Assembly (NCBI GenBank): GCA_027924585.1
Contig: BSBM01000151.1
Coordinates: forward strand, 12,112,001-12,176,000
Direction: 5' to 3'
Source: Larix kaempferi
Lineage: Eukaryota; Streptophyta; Pinopsida; Pinales; Pinaceae
DNA length: 64,000 bases
Positions 24,245 to 37,701 of the stretch are shown piece after piece. The notes below the pieces were generated by a model. The model had not been told where the DNA came from and ran no database searches. It saw only the letters and a list, made by a program, of their open reading frames with translations. Positions within the stretch are counted from its first letter, which is position 1. Each line of letters begins with the position of its first letter. Position numbers and translations under genes: made by a program.

Positions 24245-24256
24245 TGGTATAATAGC
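24245..24256 (+). other. Primer-binding site of the copia element (degenerate)
   Basis: TGGTATAATAGC follows the 5' LTR after two bases. It matches the usual initiator-Met tRNA complement TGGTATCAGAGC except at two or three positions, consistent with age. Confidence 0.75.
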
Positions 24257-24281
24257 AAGGTTTTATGTGAGCACTTGCAGA

Positions 24282-27200
24282 ATGGAGGAGACATACAAAT
24301 GGAGAATAGATAAATTCTCAAGTCGGAATTTTGGAATGTGGAAGTTGTAGTTAGAATCCCTTTTTATCCAAAAGGACCTTTCAATCACACTGGAAGGGAA
24401 ATCAAAAAACCCAACTACAATGTCAAATGAAGATTGGGACAAATTGGATTGAAAGGCAGTAGCTAAGGTCATTCTCTATTTATCAAGCAATGTCTCAACA
24501 TAGAAGACAACAAAAGGATTTTCGGATCGTCTATCATACCTATTTGAGATTACCTCTACATCAAACAAGGTATTTTTAATGAAGAAATTGCTCAATTTAA
24601 ACATGCAGGAAAGAGGTATGATCACAAATCACTTGAATGAATTCAATACCTTGATTGGTCAATTATTCTTAGTAAGCATCACACTTGAAGATGAGATCAA
24701 TGCTATATTGTTGTTGTGTTCATTGCCTGATAGCCGGGAAGATGTTGTTATGGTTGTTATCAACTCGGTATCCAACTCAACTTTTGGATCTAGCAAGAAG
24801 GGAATCATGTTAAAATTTGATGATGTTGTTGTGGTTCTTCTCAGTGAGGAAATGAGAAGGAGAAATCAAAGTGCATCATATGGAGATGCTTTGGTAGCCA
24901 GTGGTAGAGGGATAACACAAGAACTAGGAAAGAATAATCAGAGAAGAAGATCAAAATCTAGTAGAAGATCAAAATCCAGAGATAGAAAAGGTAGTTGTTG
25001 GCATTTTGGTAAGGAATGCCACAAGAAGAAAAATTGTTGGTTGTTGAAAAACCTGAATGCTGAAAACCATTACATGGAGAATGAGACAAATACAACTCAT
25101 GAAGAAGATACAGGTGATATTATACTATATATAGGATACACCACTGCAGATGTTTGGGTACTTAACTAAGGAGCATCATTCCATGCAACATCATGCAGAG
25201 ATTGTTTCAGAAATTACCAAGCTAGTAATTTAGGAAAATTTTATCTCGGTGATGATGAACCTTACAATATCATTGGAAAAGGAGATGTTCTACTAAAGAT
25301 GAAAAATGGAAATAGTTGGTTGCTAAAGGATGTGAAACATGTTTCTCAACTGAGAAGAAACCTTATCTATGTTGGGAAGTTGGATTCTTTTGGGTACAAT
25401 GTCACATTTGGAGCAGGTGCGTGGAAGGTAACAAAAGGAGCTTTGTTGATTGCCAAAGGATGCAAATCGGGTACATTGTATGTGCTAGAGGGACATATAG
25501 AAGGGGAGATACATTAGAAGTCACATAAAGTGGAATAGAGATTTGGCATAAAATGCTTGAGCACATGAGCAAGAAGGGTCTTGGGATCTTTCATAAGAAG
25601 AATCAGCTTCTAGGTCTGAAAGCAGTGGATATGGAGTTATGTGAGAATTGCATATATGGTAAACAAAAGAGGACAATATTCCCTATAAAGGAACATATAA
25701 AGAAAACAATACCATTGGAGCTAGTGCATTCAAATTTATTTGCCCCCTCAAAGGTACAATCTATTGGTGGATCTACTTATTTTATTACATTTATGGACGA
25801 TTGCACTAGGAAGGTTTGGTTGTACATGATGAAAAAGAAGTCGAAATTTTTTGGTATATTTAAAACCTTCAAGGCACTTGTAGAAAATCAAACTAGTAGT
25901 AAGGTTAAATTCTTGAAATCCGATAATGGGAATGAGTATTGTTCGAAAGAATTCGACCAATATTGTGTAGAGAATAGAATTCAGAGAATCAAGATAGTTC
26001 CTCTTACACCACAAGAGAATGGTGCAGTTAAAAGGATGAATAGAACTATTTTGGAGAGAGCACGTAGCATGCTCTCTGGGAGGAGGCTATAAATACAACA
26101 ATGTACTTTATCAATAGGGGACCATCTTCTCGGTTGGATTTTGAAATTATGGAAGAGAATTGGTTGGGTAAGAGTATTTCTTATGATCATCTAATAGTGT
26201 TTGGATGTGAATATTTTGTTCATGTTCCAAAAGAAAAGAGGACAAAGCTTGACGTCAAATCTAAAAAGTGTATTTTCATTGGATATGGAGATGAAAAATA
26301 TGGTTATCGATTATGGGATCCAGTGTCCAAGCAAGTAATACAAATCAGGGATGTGATGTTCAATAAAAGGGTAATGCAAAAACTACAAGAATAAAGTCTA
26401 ACATCCAACGAGTATGTTCCATTGGAAGACATCAATTATGGAAGCAAACTTCTAAAACAAAAGGTGGTTATATATCATCCACAACTACTGGTGCGGGTTC
26501 ATCCACATGTAGAGCCACATCCTCATCCCCAAACCTACATGATAATGAAGAGAAATATCACCCCAATAGTACTTATGATGAGGGTACACCAAAGGAGCAG
26601 ATTCCTTGGGTTAGAAGGTTTTCAAGAGAGCATATGCCTTCAACAAGGTACACATATTTACTTCAATACTTATTTTTTTTATGAATCTGAACCATCTACA
26701 TTTGAAGAAGCATGTGTAGATAAAGAAAAAACCAATGGATGGAGGCCATGAGAGATGAGATGAAATATTTGATGGATAAACACACATGGGATTCAGTTCC
26801 CCTTCCATCCAAGAGGAAAGCATTACAAAATTATGGGTGTATAAGTTGAAGGAAGGAGTAGGTGGGAAGAAGCGATACAAGACCAAATTGGTGGTCAAAG
26901 GTTATGCTCAGCAAAAAGGCATTGATTTCACAAATATTTTTTCACCGTTTGTTAAAATGACCTCCGTCAGAGTAATGTTGGTTTTAGTAGTTGTTCATGA
27001 CCTAGAGTCGGAGCATCTTGATGTCAACACAACTTTTCTACATGGTGGTTTTGAAGAAGAGTTGTACACGAAGAAACCAAAAGGATTTGAAGAAAAAGGT
27101 AAAGAGGACCTAGTGTGCAGATTAAATTGGAGATTGTATGGGCTTAAACAAGATCCAAGGCAATGGTACTTAAAATTTGATTTATTCATGGCTGAACAAA

Positions 27201-28211
27201 ATTTCTCTAGATGTGAATCTAACAATTGTGTCTAGTATAAGTCTATTGATAATGATTAATTTGAATTGTTGTTATTATATGTTGATGATATGTTAGTTGT
27301 GGGATCTAGCAAGACTAAAATTAAAAAGTTAAAACAACAGTTGTCTATGAGGTTTTTAATGAAGGATTTAGGTTCTACAGATCAAATCCTTGGAATGGAA
27401 ATTATCAAAGACGGGAAGAATAGAGAATTAAATCTATCACAGGAAAAATATATTGGAAAGGTGTTGAATAGGCTTGGCATGAAGGATACTAAGGTAGTGA
27501 GTACACCTTTAGCAAATCATTTCAAATTATATTTTTCTATGTATCCCAAGACAGTTGAAGAGAAAGAATACATAGAAAGAGTACCTTATTCTTCAGTAGT
27601 TGGGAGGCTTATGTATGCAATGGTTTGTACAAGACCAGACATTTCCCAAGTAGTGGAAGTGGTCAGTAGATATATGAGTAATCTAAGAAAAATCCATTGG
27701 CAGGAAATGAAATGGATTCTGAGATATTTAAAAGGCGCAATAGATCATCTATTGAAGTCCAGAGGGGAATATGCACAATTGCAAGGATATCTAGACTCAG
27801 ACATGGATGATGACTTAGATGGAATATGCTCTACAGCGGGGTATGTGTTCACATTGGAAGGAGCCGCAGTTAGTTGGATTTCCATATTATAGAATGTGGT
27901 GGCTCTTTCCACTACTGAACCGTAGTATATTGAAATCACAAAAGGAGCTAAGGAAATTTTTTGGTTGCATAAGTTATTCTATGAATCGGGTAGTAGACCA
28001 AAGGAATTTGTGTTATATATTGGTAGCATAAGTTCTATACATTTGGGGGAAAATACAACATTTCATTCACGGATGAAGCACATAGATCTATGATATCACT
28101 TTATTCGAAGTGTCCTCGAACAAGGTAAGATGAGGTTGGAGAAGATACATACTAATGTGAATCCTACAAATGCAATTGCCAAGGTTGTTCCAAACGAAAA
28201 GTTGGAGTTAC
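24282..28211 (+). pseudogene. Ty1/copia gag-pol, inactivated
   Basis: GAG starts at 24282 (MEETYKWRIDKFSSRNFG) and stays in one frame, with early stops near 24348, to 25169. Its zinc knuckle reads CWHFGKECHKKKNC, with the second Cys lost. The protease site expected as D-S-G-A-S reads N-stop-G-A-S at about 25165. Integrase core (25553-26092) includes LVHSNLFAPSKVQSIGG, FMDDCTRKVW, FLKSDNGNEYCS and QENGAVKRMNRTI, the last with Lys in place of the third catalytic Glu. RT (26740-27900) includes KGYAQQKGIDFTNIFSP, WRLYGLKQDPRQWY and LLLYVDDMLVVG. RNase H follows (to about 28211), ending KVVPNEKLE. At least three frameshifts and more than ten stops are present. Order INT before RT identifies copia. 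Confidence 0.93.
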
Positions 28212-28306
28212 CAAGTTTCTCTTGGTCTTCTAAAACTATGACAATAGTCCATAGAGAGTGGGTAAAATATCTGAGCATTGTTGCAAGAAACATGAATTCC
28301 ACTTCA

Positions 28307-28316
28307 AGTGGGAGAT
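28307..28316 (+). other. Polypurine tract of the copia element
   Basis: AAGTGGGAGA directly precedes the 3' LTR, in the place and with the composition of a second-strand priming site. Confidence 0.85.
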
Positions 28317-28679
28317 TGTTGGGATGTGAATCCAAATTTAGAGGATTGTTATAGTTCCTAGAGTTTTCATTAACAATTGTGTAACAGATGTTAACAACTC
28401 ATTCTTGGGAATGGGTGGATTATTCCCATTGTATTCCAATACCACTTGATGGTTTAGGACAATGAGATCAAGTATATATAGGACTCCTTGGGTAGTCCCT
28501 TTGTAATAATTATCAGCTGCATTTTAAAGGGCCTAGATAAGACCCGCTTTCTTGTAAATGTAGCCATGTGTAGTATGGTGAACCACGTTAATTGTTAGTG
28601 TCTCTCTGTGTGTTTTTTTCTATTTATTTATTTTTGTTTATTAGAAGTGAAATACATTTGTCTATTATTATTCCTAACA
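28317..28679 (+). repeat. 3' LTR of the copia element
   Basis: 363 bp, TGTTGGGATGTGAATCC to TTATTCCTAACA. Compared with the 5' LTR it has about 35 differences scattered along its length by eye. Confidence 0.95.
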
Positions 28680-28684
28680 TATGT

Positions 28685-29737
28685 AATAGCGATATGATAA
28701 ACAATCTTGGAGTAAATGTAAATCCATGAAAGGACATGAACGTGAGGCCCAATTTAATGTGAAAATGTTGTATTCACATGGATTTGAAAATCATTTCATA
28801 GCTTTCCTTTTTGTTAATAAACATCATACCAAATTATATCCAAACCATAGTCTTGAATCAATGATCCAAAATCCTATCATAGGAATGTTAAACTTCTATT
28901 ATGTGTTGATCATAATTCTTGTTTATTTGCTATAAAATATGTTGTTAATAAATGGTGAAATGGCCTATTGATATTGAAGGACTATCCATTGTATAGAGGG
29001 AAATTACATATTTAAACACATAGGCATAATTATACTCTTAAACACGTTGTTTCTAAACATGAAAACAAATATACAGAAGCATTGCTTGAAAGTATAGTTA
29101 TCATTGTGAAGTTATCAAAGGACCAAATTAATAGGTGTGTGATAGGAAACAAAGTTTATGTTTAGAATTTCTTGTCTTAGACCCAACCTTATATGAGGTT
29201 GTAATTCATAACTTATCAAAAAGACGAATAATTCCATTAGGTACAAGATACTCATATGTGATTTTAATCATAGATAGGTGTGTATCTCTAGAATAAAAAC
29301 AATGCTTACCAAAGAGCTAGTCATCAACATTTTAGTGCCTATTTCTAGTAAAATTCAATCAATTTGAAGAACATTATGTTGATATTCAGGGTTGATTAAG
29401 TTACAATCAAATAAATAACAAACTTAAAAGAAATTTTTAAATCTAAGTAAATAGTACCTTGAGGAGGTATGCTATAGTTTGGTATCAAAGGGGATTTTCA
29501 ACACTGCAAGACCTTATGGGCTCAAAGAAAATGAAATCAATAGTGTTTTAGAGAATAACTAACTAATAAATTATTTTTGTACATGCACAAAGAGATAATA
29601 AGAAACTTGTAGAAGTTTTATTACCTTGCTAAGTAAATATTGGAGGATTGTGATCAGTTATTTTCACTATAGAGGATATACCAAGTCCTCGAGCAACTGC
29701 AAACCAAACAAGTATGGGAAGAAAGATGGGGGCTAAT
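28685..29737. other. Unassigned AT-rich sequence
   Basis: Continues the insertion target to the right of the copia element. No frame, RNA gene or clear repeat recognised. Confidence 0.5.
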
Positions 29738-32700
29738 TGAGGCCTCAACAAATGGTGACATCATGGGAAACACATTGTGTGAAGCCATGAATCTCTGTTA
29801 GGATTTTTTTGTTGGGTATGTGTTATATTCTTTGCATGAGGGTTTTGTAACCTTACAATCCATGTTAAGGGATTGCGGTTTAAATCTAATCCCAATTAAG
29901 GGATTGGGGACTAAATATGATTCGGGTTAACAGATTAAGGTTTTGGATGCGGTGGAATACCTAAATATTAAATTGTGAATGGTTAAGAAACACGGAGAGA
30001 AATATAGAGGGGTGGCTCTAAGTTTTGTTAGTTTTCCCATTAAGGGTTTCTAGGGTAAATATCTATGTACTTTGTGTGTGCCATTGTTTAATATTTGTTT
30101 TTCTTAAGAATCTGCATACATTGTTTTACTTCATGGGTTTAAAACTTACATTTTTGGCTATGACAAAAAGGAGAAAACTATCTCTTTATAATTCAAGCCT
30201 CAATATACAACGCGTTTTTTGAAACCTTTCTTTGTGAGGGAGGCAATCATCATGCATGTGTGTGAACTTGGGCAACTCATATATTGCACCATAAGGATAA
30301 TATAATGAGGCTTATTCATTTATAGTATGAATTGAAGATTTATACTAGAGTCTTTGGGATAAAAATATATTTCCCTAGCACTAAAAAGAATATCCCTTGG
30401 GTATTGATCCACTACTCAAAATGTCCATATCCCTAATGGAGTCACCATGACATAACAACATCAGAGGAAATATGGTCCAAAAATGGGCCTCCAAAGGAAA
30501 TTATATAATAATAAGTCTTATATGCCACATCAAATCCATGTACACCACATCACATTGCCATGTAAGCAAGGTTAATCTAAAATTACAAAGTGATATTTAA
30601 AGATAATAATGATAAGTTTAGATTCTTGTGCACACACAATAAATGATAATAGATGGCATACAATAAATAATGTAATATTAATATTTAATAATAATATAAT
30701 GATGACCTCTTTAACTATATAACATTAATATTTTAATTGTCAACATTAACTATATAGTAATAATAATTAAATATAATAAATATAACCCAAATACGGGTGT
30801 ATGATGATTGGGCATCGATCAGCAGTGGAACTGGGGCACCTTGCACTCGCTTTTCCACTCTACCTTCCCATCATTGATATGAATGTCCTACACTTGCATA
30901 AGGCCACAAGGAATACGTGTGGGAGATTTGGTTAGGTGATGATGTGATGGACCATGTACCCAAAGAGCAGTTGAACACAACAGAAGATGGTGGAAAGTTG
31001 TTTCAATTATTGTTTGACAGAGTGGTTTCTCATGGAGGAAGTCATGGTAATGACACTCTGGTTCAAGGATAAAGTGAGAGCGTGTGGAAATGATAACGTG
31101 AGATTTCACTTCTTAGCTTAAGATTGTGTGGTATTGGAAAGGAATTTTAATGTTTACATTGATCGTTAACTCCCCATTGACTATTAAGTGGGGTGCGCAA
31201 GGAGGGGAGGGGTTGTTTCCAAGGTGGCATTGGGTAGCGGTGGGACTTTTGAAAGTGCCTTTCATACCATGGCGCACCCAAGGGATGGTAGAATCAGGGG
31301 CAGTTCTTGGCTAGGATCTCACATACCTTGAATACAACGTCAGGTGGTGGAAGCCAAGGATGAGTATTTTCAGGAGGTTTCAGAGAATGTAAGACCATAC
31401 ATGGACCGTATCGAAGTGGATATCAACGCAAATAAAGAGGTTCCTAAGGCTATTGATGACTAGTAGGACTAGATGGAAAAGATCATGGATGCTGGTTCCT
31501 CCAGGACTCGGGGGACAAAGCATGGGAAGACTACGCTGATGTACTGGAAGGTCAAAATGATACTTGGTAAATCCATGATGGATTCTCAGGGGCATGCATC
31601 AAAGTTGGGTAAGCAAGGGGAAGTTATTTTCGAATGGAATAAAAATCCAATTTTTCGTATAAATACCACTCTGAATATGAATGGGATGGCTATCAAGGAA
31701 TTATATCAACGCATCAACACTCCCGTGTAACTTACATGTTGTAATATTCACCAATACTGAGAGGGGGTGTGAACCAGAATTGGGCACTTTTTACCATTTC
31801 AATCTTTAATATCAGATGTAAACATTAACCATTAACAATAACATTCATCATCACATAAACCATACACAGTACAAGAACCATACATTTTCCAATATGAAGA
31901 AACAATAAATAAAAACTTCACCAAAATAATCTCTAAATCATGTCATCACATAGTACTTGCAACAAGCTTTCCAACGAGCCAAGAATTTTGTGATTCTGAT
32001 ATCGTATGAGAAAGTTATGCAAATTTTAAGATTATCAAAAATCCTCCTCTTGTACCTTCGTTATTCCCTCTTGTACTTGCACCTTAGAGATGATGAACTT
32101 GGATGAATCAAATGAAATGTTTTCATCTCTTATTTATACATGTCCAAATTCAATATTTAGTTCACTTTATGGTTAGTTCGGCCCTATAACTTATTATTAG
32201 TTTTGTCTTCCACATTTTAGGTTAGGTTGGCCCTAACATATTATTAATTTTTTCTTCCACATTTTAGGGGCTTCTTTAAATGGTTCAATGACCACTTCAC
32301 GGCTTCTTCAAGGGGCTTTGGGGCTTCTTCACATCATCATGATTATGTGGACACATCATCATTACTTTTGGGGATTTTTTTCACTTCACATGATCATGTG
32401 GACACATCATCATCTCTTTAGGGGTTTCCCCATATGTGTACCACCCAAAGTGTCTTCCCATGAGGACCATGATTAAATCTATGACATAAGGGGACCTCTT
32501 TGGGGTTATATACACTAGGACTTTGACATCAATGACAATCTTATTCAACATTACAATGGGTAGGGTTTTCAAGCTTAGAGCTCCAAAAAGCCAGCATGGA
32601 GAGAAGTAGCTCGATACCAAGGTGCATGTAATAATATAATAACTACATGATATAGCCTTCTTATAATAATAGTTAATAATAGTAATACATAATATATGAT

Positions 32701-34100
32701 AATGTATTAATATAAAATATATAATGGAAATACAAATTATTATCAACAAATAATAAAAGTACTAATAATATAAAATATATATTTAGTATCTCAAATATAT
32801 TTATCATAAATAGAATATCTCACCAAGATCTTAATCAAGGTGAGGTGCTTATATGGTTAAAAGTTTCCATATTGAAAGATGACATATAAGCATGTTTGAC
32901 TTGTATATTCCCACCTTAACAATTATCATTGACTTAATTCTTTGAAACTCTTTTGATTGTTAAATTTCCACTACAAAAAGCATTTTTTTTCCCTATTCTA
33001 GCCCCAAATTTCCTCTGATTATTATTCCACTATCGTCCAAGCATCCATAACCCTAGTGAATATTATCAACATTAATCCATTGCTAATTTTATTTCATTTC
33101 TAAATGCTTTCCCTTTATATTTTATACGTTGCTTTAGTTATTTGTGGATGGGGGAAGTGACAACCCTTTATAGACTAGGTGGGGTCGATTTCCTTCTATT
33201 GGTATTGTATAATATTTATGACTAGTTATTAAAGAAACCCCTTTCTGTTTTCAACCCTAATAATTTTCTATCTCACCTTTCACGAGAGCAATTTCCTTTG
33301 TGTATTAATGAATCCCTCGTATATTAGACATGCCAATCAAACTAGATCAAACTAGAACACAATGATGATCAAATATTTAATCACTTGAAAGGATTATAGT
33401 TCCAACCACTACAACATTATTCGCGATATTTTAACTTTCTTCCCTTCAATATCATGGCCAAGAAAAAACAATTCAATGTATTCATGCTTGCGCCTTATGC
33501 ATAATTCTATAAACACTAGGTAAAGGTTAAGAATTGCAAGATGGACAATTACCTTAAAAGGAAACTGGGATATTAATCAAGCCATGACAAGGAAAACTTC
33601 ATAAACAAAAATGAAAATGTAATCTGGAAAGAAATGTAAGCAATTCATTCTACAATGTAATGTAAAAATAAAAATTAAAGGAAAACTAACCCCTGTAGTG
33701 AAAAAAAAAATGCATGAAAGCATAAAACTAAACAAAAATGCTATTCTAAGAGCAAACAGTCCTACTCTAAGTCCTAAACCTACCACTGATAAGAGCCCAT
33801 CAAATGAATTTTTCCAAATTCCCTTGTAACCACCAAAGTAGATAATTCATGCTCAAAATGTATTTCACATGGTGTGCAAGCATATCCCCATATAAAACCA
33901 AACATAAAATGAGACAATACAAACGTGACCCATTATTAGTGAATACTTTGAGTATGAATAGTTTTTATTTAGTTTCCAAACTATGTTGAGATATATAGTT
34001 GCATCTATGATCCAATTGCATAAGTAGTGCATCTATGACTTTCTTTGCTAGTTGATATTTGATCTAAAATTCTACATGTTAAGATTTAGACTAAACTTAT
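29738..34100 (+). repeat. Repeat block B, left part
   Basis: Collinear with block A from CTCAACAAATGGTGACATCATG onward. It is interrupted at 34100 by insertion of the 28.8-kb nested Tat-type element and resumes at 62945. It lacks the SINE of block A (empty site at 33216-33233) and carries its own extra segment at 30786-32630 in place of about 250 bp in block A. Confidence 0.85.
30786..32630. other. Block-B-specific segment of about 1.85 kb
   Basis: Absent from block A, where about 250 bp lie at the matching place (20985-21240). Sequence composition changes sharply: it is GC-richer at 30790-31730, with coding-like plus-strand text (EYVWEIWLGDDVMDHVPKEQ near 30913, EVSENVRPYMDRIEVD near 31375, and an 85-codon frame at 31473-31730). 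The right part holds two short duplications (about 32166-32272 and 32325-32420, the latter repeating ATGTGGACACATCATCAT). A phrase ACTGAGAGGGGGTGTGAA at 31756 resembles retroelement LTR text. It is probably an inserted transposon fragment of unknown type. Confidence 0.5.
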
Positions 34101-34677
34101 TGTTTGTGCTAGAAATTGTCCCTATACTACAAAGGGAACAAGCTAGTACAATCTCAAAACAATGAACAGAAAATAGGGCTTGTTTTTGTAATTTTTTGGT
34201 TTGAGAGTTTCATTTTCAAGAAGGTAATCAATCATCCAACTAATGCAAAAACTAAATCATGTAATAATATCCAAGAACTTATATATAAAAATGTAAGATA
34301 ATAAAAACATAAACCATAAAAAATCATTTGCACTGTACTGGTTCAGTCCACAACACATGAGCATTCACATGAGAAAAAACTTTAAACAAGGAATGAAATC
34401 ATAGGTTGAGTGGTCAAAATGGCCATAAACAGAATCAATAGATAAAATAGAGTGGCTTATATTCATGTATAAATCAATCTCAGTCTTCAAAACTTACATC
34501 AGAGTCATATGCATCAGTCTGAATGTATATCCAAATGCTCCAATCTCTATATCCTTCTTGAAACAAAAATTGAACCCTTCTAAACTAAACTTTCTTCTTT
34601 TTATCCTTTACAAAATAAAGCAGTTTCATAACTACATTTTGGTCTATCTTCGAAGTAACTACATTTAAGAAATTACA
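34101..34677 (-). repeat. 3' LTR of the Tat-type element
   Basis: Minus-strand reading starts TGTAATTTCTTAAATG and ends TTTCTAGCACAAACA, 577 bp, with TG/CA ends. It is the normal, unrearranged LTR form of this element and serves as reference for the inverted copy at 62376-62944. Confidence 0.85.
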
Positions 34678-34692
34678 TCCTAACTTCCAATC
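34678..34692 (-). other. Polypurine tract of the Tat-type element
   Basis: GATTGGAAGTTAGGA on the minus strand lies directly before the 3' LTR start TGTAATTT. It is purine-rich but imperfect. Confidence 0.65.
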
Positions 34693-34764
34693 TTTAAAAC
34701 AGCCTATTAACAACTATGTATATGATAACAAAATGAACTACTTGATAGCTGGATATTAGGTGGC

Positions 34765-35075
34765 TCATAACTTCTTGGCAGCCTCAGCCAGCATGGCTAT
34801 GCCTTCCAAGGCATAGGATTTCTTCTTATCTTGAGTTTGTTGTGTCTCCATTCCTCGAACTTTGTTAAGTAATACCTTGTTCTTCTTGCTTAACTCTTCT
34901 ATTCGCTTTGCCATTTCTTCAGCCTGTACTTCTACCTATCCTTTCCTTCTTAAAGCTTCTTTAGCTACTGAAATAAGTTCTTGGTAATGAGCATTTATGT
35001 CTTTTAAATCCTCCCTTAGCCTTTTATTAGTAGTTCTAAGCCTCTCATTAGATTCATTCAGGAATGTTTCTTGGA
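34765..35075 (-). pseudogene. Third ORF of the Tat-type element, C-terminal part (coiled coil)
   Basis: This is the continuation of the frame at 53971-55455 after removal of the chromovirus and one target-duplication copy. It reads in frame from the junction (QETFLNESNERLRTTNKRL) to the TGA at 34765-34767, with one internal TAG where CAG would fit. It is rich in Glu, Lys, Arg and Leu with heptad spacing (EEMAKRIEELSKKNKVLLNK), so a coiled coil is likely. It ends with SYALEGIAMLAEAAKKL. Function unknown. In retroviral terms the position is that of env, but no signal peptide or membrane segment is visible here. Confidence 0.75.
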
Positions 35076-37687
35076 TGTAACGCCCCGTTTTGACATTATT
35101 CCCTGAACTACTATTATATGTTGTATTTGTTTGATTGTGAGACTTCGTCGGTTTGACGACACTGTGGACATATGGTTCTATTATTTTGTCGATATATATA
35201 TGTGTGTGTGTGTGATGTTAGTATTATGATTGGTAGTCATGTTTAGATATGTATCATGTGTTAATTATGTCTCTTATATGGAAATTATTGAATGATGGGT
35301 ATGTGGATACCGTTACAGTTATATGTTGAAATAATGAATGTTATGCTAGGTGCATGGCGAATAAATGAGTTTATTGTTGTTATGTTATGATGAAATATAT
35401 GTGTACATGTCGAGGATTTATGCATGATATTCTATATTGTATGTCGAGGACTGACTTACAGGTTGAAACGGCTAAGTGATAGCTGGATCCTACGAGGTGG
35501 GAGGGCCTCGGGGACATGAACTTCTAAAGATAAAATGGTATGCGAGTGATGCATTATTTACTTTCGTGTGGTTATTATGTTGTTTATTATGATATATATT
35601 ATGACATGGATGGGGTAGGGTTTCAGGAAACTCAACCGCCCAGATTGGTTATACGATGACAAACCGAGTACAAGTGCAACGCTATTGTTATGTTGGGTAG
35701 ACATAGTCCCTTGTTCCATTAGGGGGGTGGAGGCTTTACCCACTGTTTATCTCCGAAACCCAGAGTCATGGGAGGGCTATGCTACGACGCTCTCCCCAAG
35801 GTGTGTGATGATGACTAGTGGTTTCCTACTGGGGAAGCTTGGTCGATGTAGTCGACACTTCCGCTTACGGGTTCTAGCTAGAACCGGTCATGACTTGACA
35901 TTTCAGGGTAGTCTAGCAGAGGATAGGATAGGATGTGGAAGTTAGTGATGATGTAGGTAGATAGGTGTAGCATGAAGTAGGGTGAAAACAAGATCTAACT
36001 ATATGTGTGTAAAACCCTTGATTGAGTATGTGTCGTAACTCAGTAATGTATGAATTGTCGTAACTTAATAAGATTTCAGTTAGTTAATGGATTGTACCTT
36101 GCAAACTATGTTAAAACATGTATCAATAAACAATAAGTTCCGTGATTATGATCGGTGTGTGTGAATTATTATTGTTAGTGTACTTACGCAAGGTATGTAA
36201 GCAGTAGTTACGCTTACATAACTCGCCTACATATTTATAAATTGTGTAAAATATTGTTGAATAATGATGTTAAGTATTGTCATTTAGTAATTAACTATTG
36301 TTGATCAATGTTAATATTGCCGATTAAAGTTAATAATGATGATTAAGGCTAACAATGTAGATTAATGTTAATTACTGTCAATTAAAGTTATTAATGTTGT
36401 TTAATGTTAATTATTGTACATTAATGATTAATTATTGTTGATTAATAAACAAGTTACGGTTAAATTAGGTAGTAAATAATGCAACCTGGTTAGTAATGAT
36501 TAATCGAATGCTAATGAGTTGTTTAGTAAAAACTAAGGGTTAAAATGGTTAAATGATTATTGTAATGTAAAATTAAGTAGTATTAATTTGATAAGTAAAT
36601 ATTAATTGCAAGGTTAGATAATTAATTAAGAAGTATGGATAAGAATTAGTTATAAACCATTAGTTTTATAAGGATCATGCTTAAGATTAATTAGAACACA
36701 TGATTATTATTGGTAATTAATAAATTAAATTAGTTGAATGTAAAATTAGAGGGTAATTAACATAATGGAAGTATATTAAATCATTAATTAGATTATTAGG
36801 TTATTATTAATTAATCAACTGACAATTAGTATTAAGTAACTAATTACGTGATTAATATGAGTAATTGGATGTTGACTAGGAATAATGATTTATTAGTTTT
36901 TAATTGAGAAATTTGAGTTACAAAGTCCATGAATATATTATTTAATGATTAATAAGAGTCCAAATTGAGGGCTCGAGGACTGACATGGGGGTTGATGCAT
37001 TTATGTTTAGGATAATGCATTAATGGAGAGGAAGAAGAGTCGGAAAAACATAGGATAAGGGGAGAAGTGAAGGGAAGGGAGTGGATCATCTTTTTACCTT
37101 AGTGATTTTGGGGAAAAGTTTTGGAGAGGAGAGGGAGCATTTTCATAACAGAGCTAAAAGGGGGTTTCTTGTTGGAGATTTCTGAAGGGAGATAACAGGT
37201 TGGCTTGTACTCGGTTTGGGCTCAGGGGTCCAAAGGGGTACCTTTGGAGCTGGGTGGTAGGCTAGACCTCGCCAGTTGGCAGGGTGGCAAAACTGTTTTG
37301 GGCTGGTTGAGTTTCAGATTTTTGGGAAGGTTTGGTTGCAGGGAATCAGCAAGGCATTCAGCAAATGGGGACAACCTGAAGGGTGGATCTACTAGCTATC
37401 TACAGGTATATTTTATCATTTCTACCTTGTCAAATTATGTAAAAATTTAATTACAAAAGTTTATATGTTGTTATTATATCTGCTACTCCTGCACAAACAA
37501 TAAATGGTTAGAAGTGGATAAAACAGAATTATAATTGTTCAAATCTGTAAATGTAAATGCTATATTTTTACAGCCAAAACTAGAAATGAGAACAGAAACA
37601 TAACAGAAACAGAAATAGAAATTTTGACAAGAAGTGAAATATCTAACTTTATTAAGAGTTAAAGGAGACCCAGGTTGGGGTCTTACA
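35076..37687 (+). repeat. 5' LTR of the chromovirus
   Basis: 2612 bp. It contains a (GT)n run near 35204-35214 and, at about 36240-36460, a degenerate array built from GTTAATTATTGT and GATTAATGTTAA phrases. The short ORFs inside it have no relatives and are not genes. Confidence 0.95.
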
Positions 37688-37689
37688 TA

Positions 37690-37701
37690 TGGTATCAGAG
37701 C
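37690..37701 (+). other. Primer-binding site of the chromovirus
   Basis: TGGTATCAGAGC, a perfect complement to the 3' end of plant initiator-Met tRNA, starts two bases after the 5' LTR. Confidence 0.95.

Larger units (their letters stand above)
23879..28679 (+). mobile_element. Complete, decayed Ty1/copia retrotransposon
   Basis: The 4801-bp element has 364- and 363-bp LTRs, both TGTTGGGATGTGAA to ATTCCTAACA, a primer-binding site, a GAG-PR-INT-RT-RH coding region (copia order) and a polypurine tract directly before the 3' LTR. The 5-bp target duplication TATGT flanks it (23874-23878 and 28680-28684). LTRs differ at roughly one base in ten, which marks an old insertion. Pol has many stops and frameshifts. 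Confidence 0.96.

Noticed and set aside
35558-35945. ORFs in the chromovirus LTRs (also 51801-52149)
   Set aside because: They occur in both LTRs with differences that ignore codon position and have no recognisable product.
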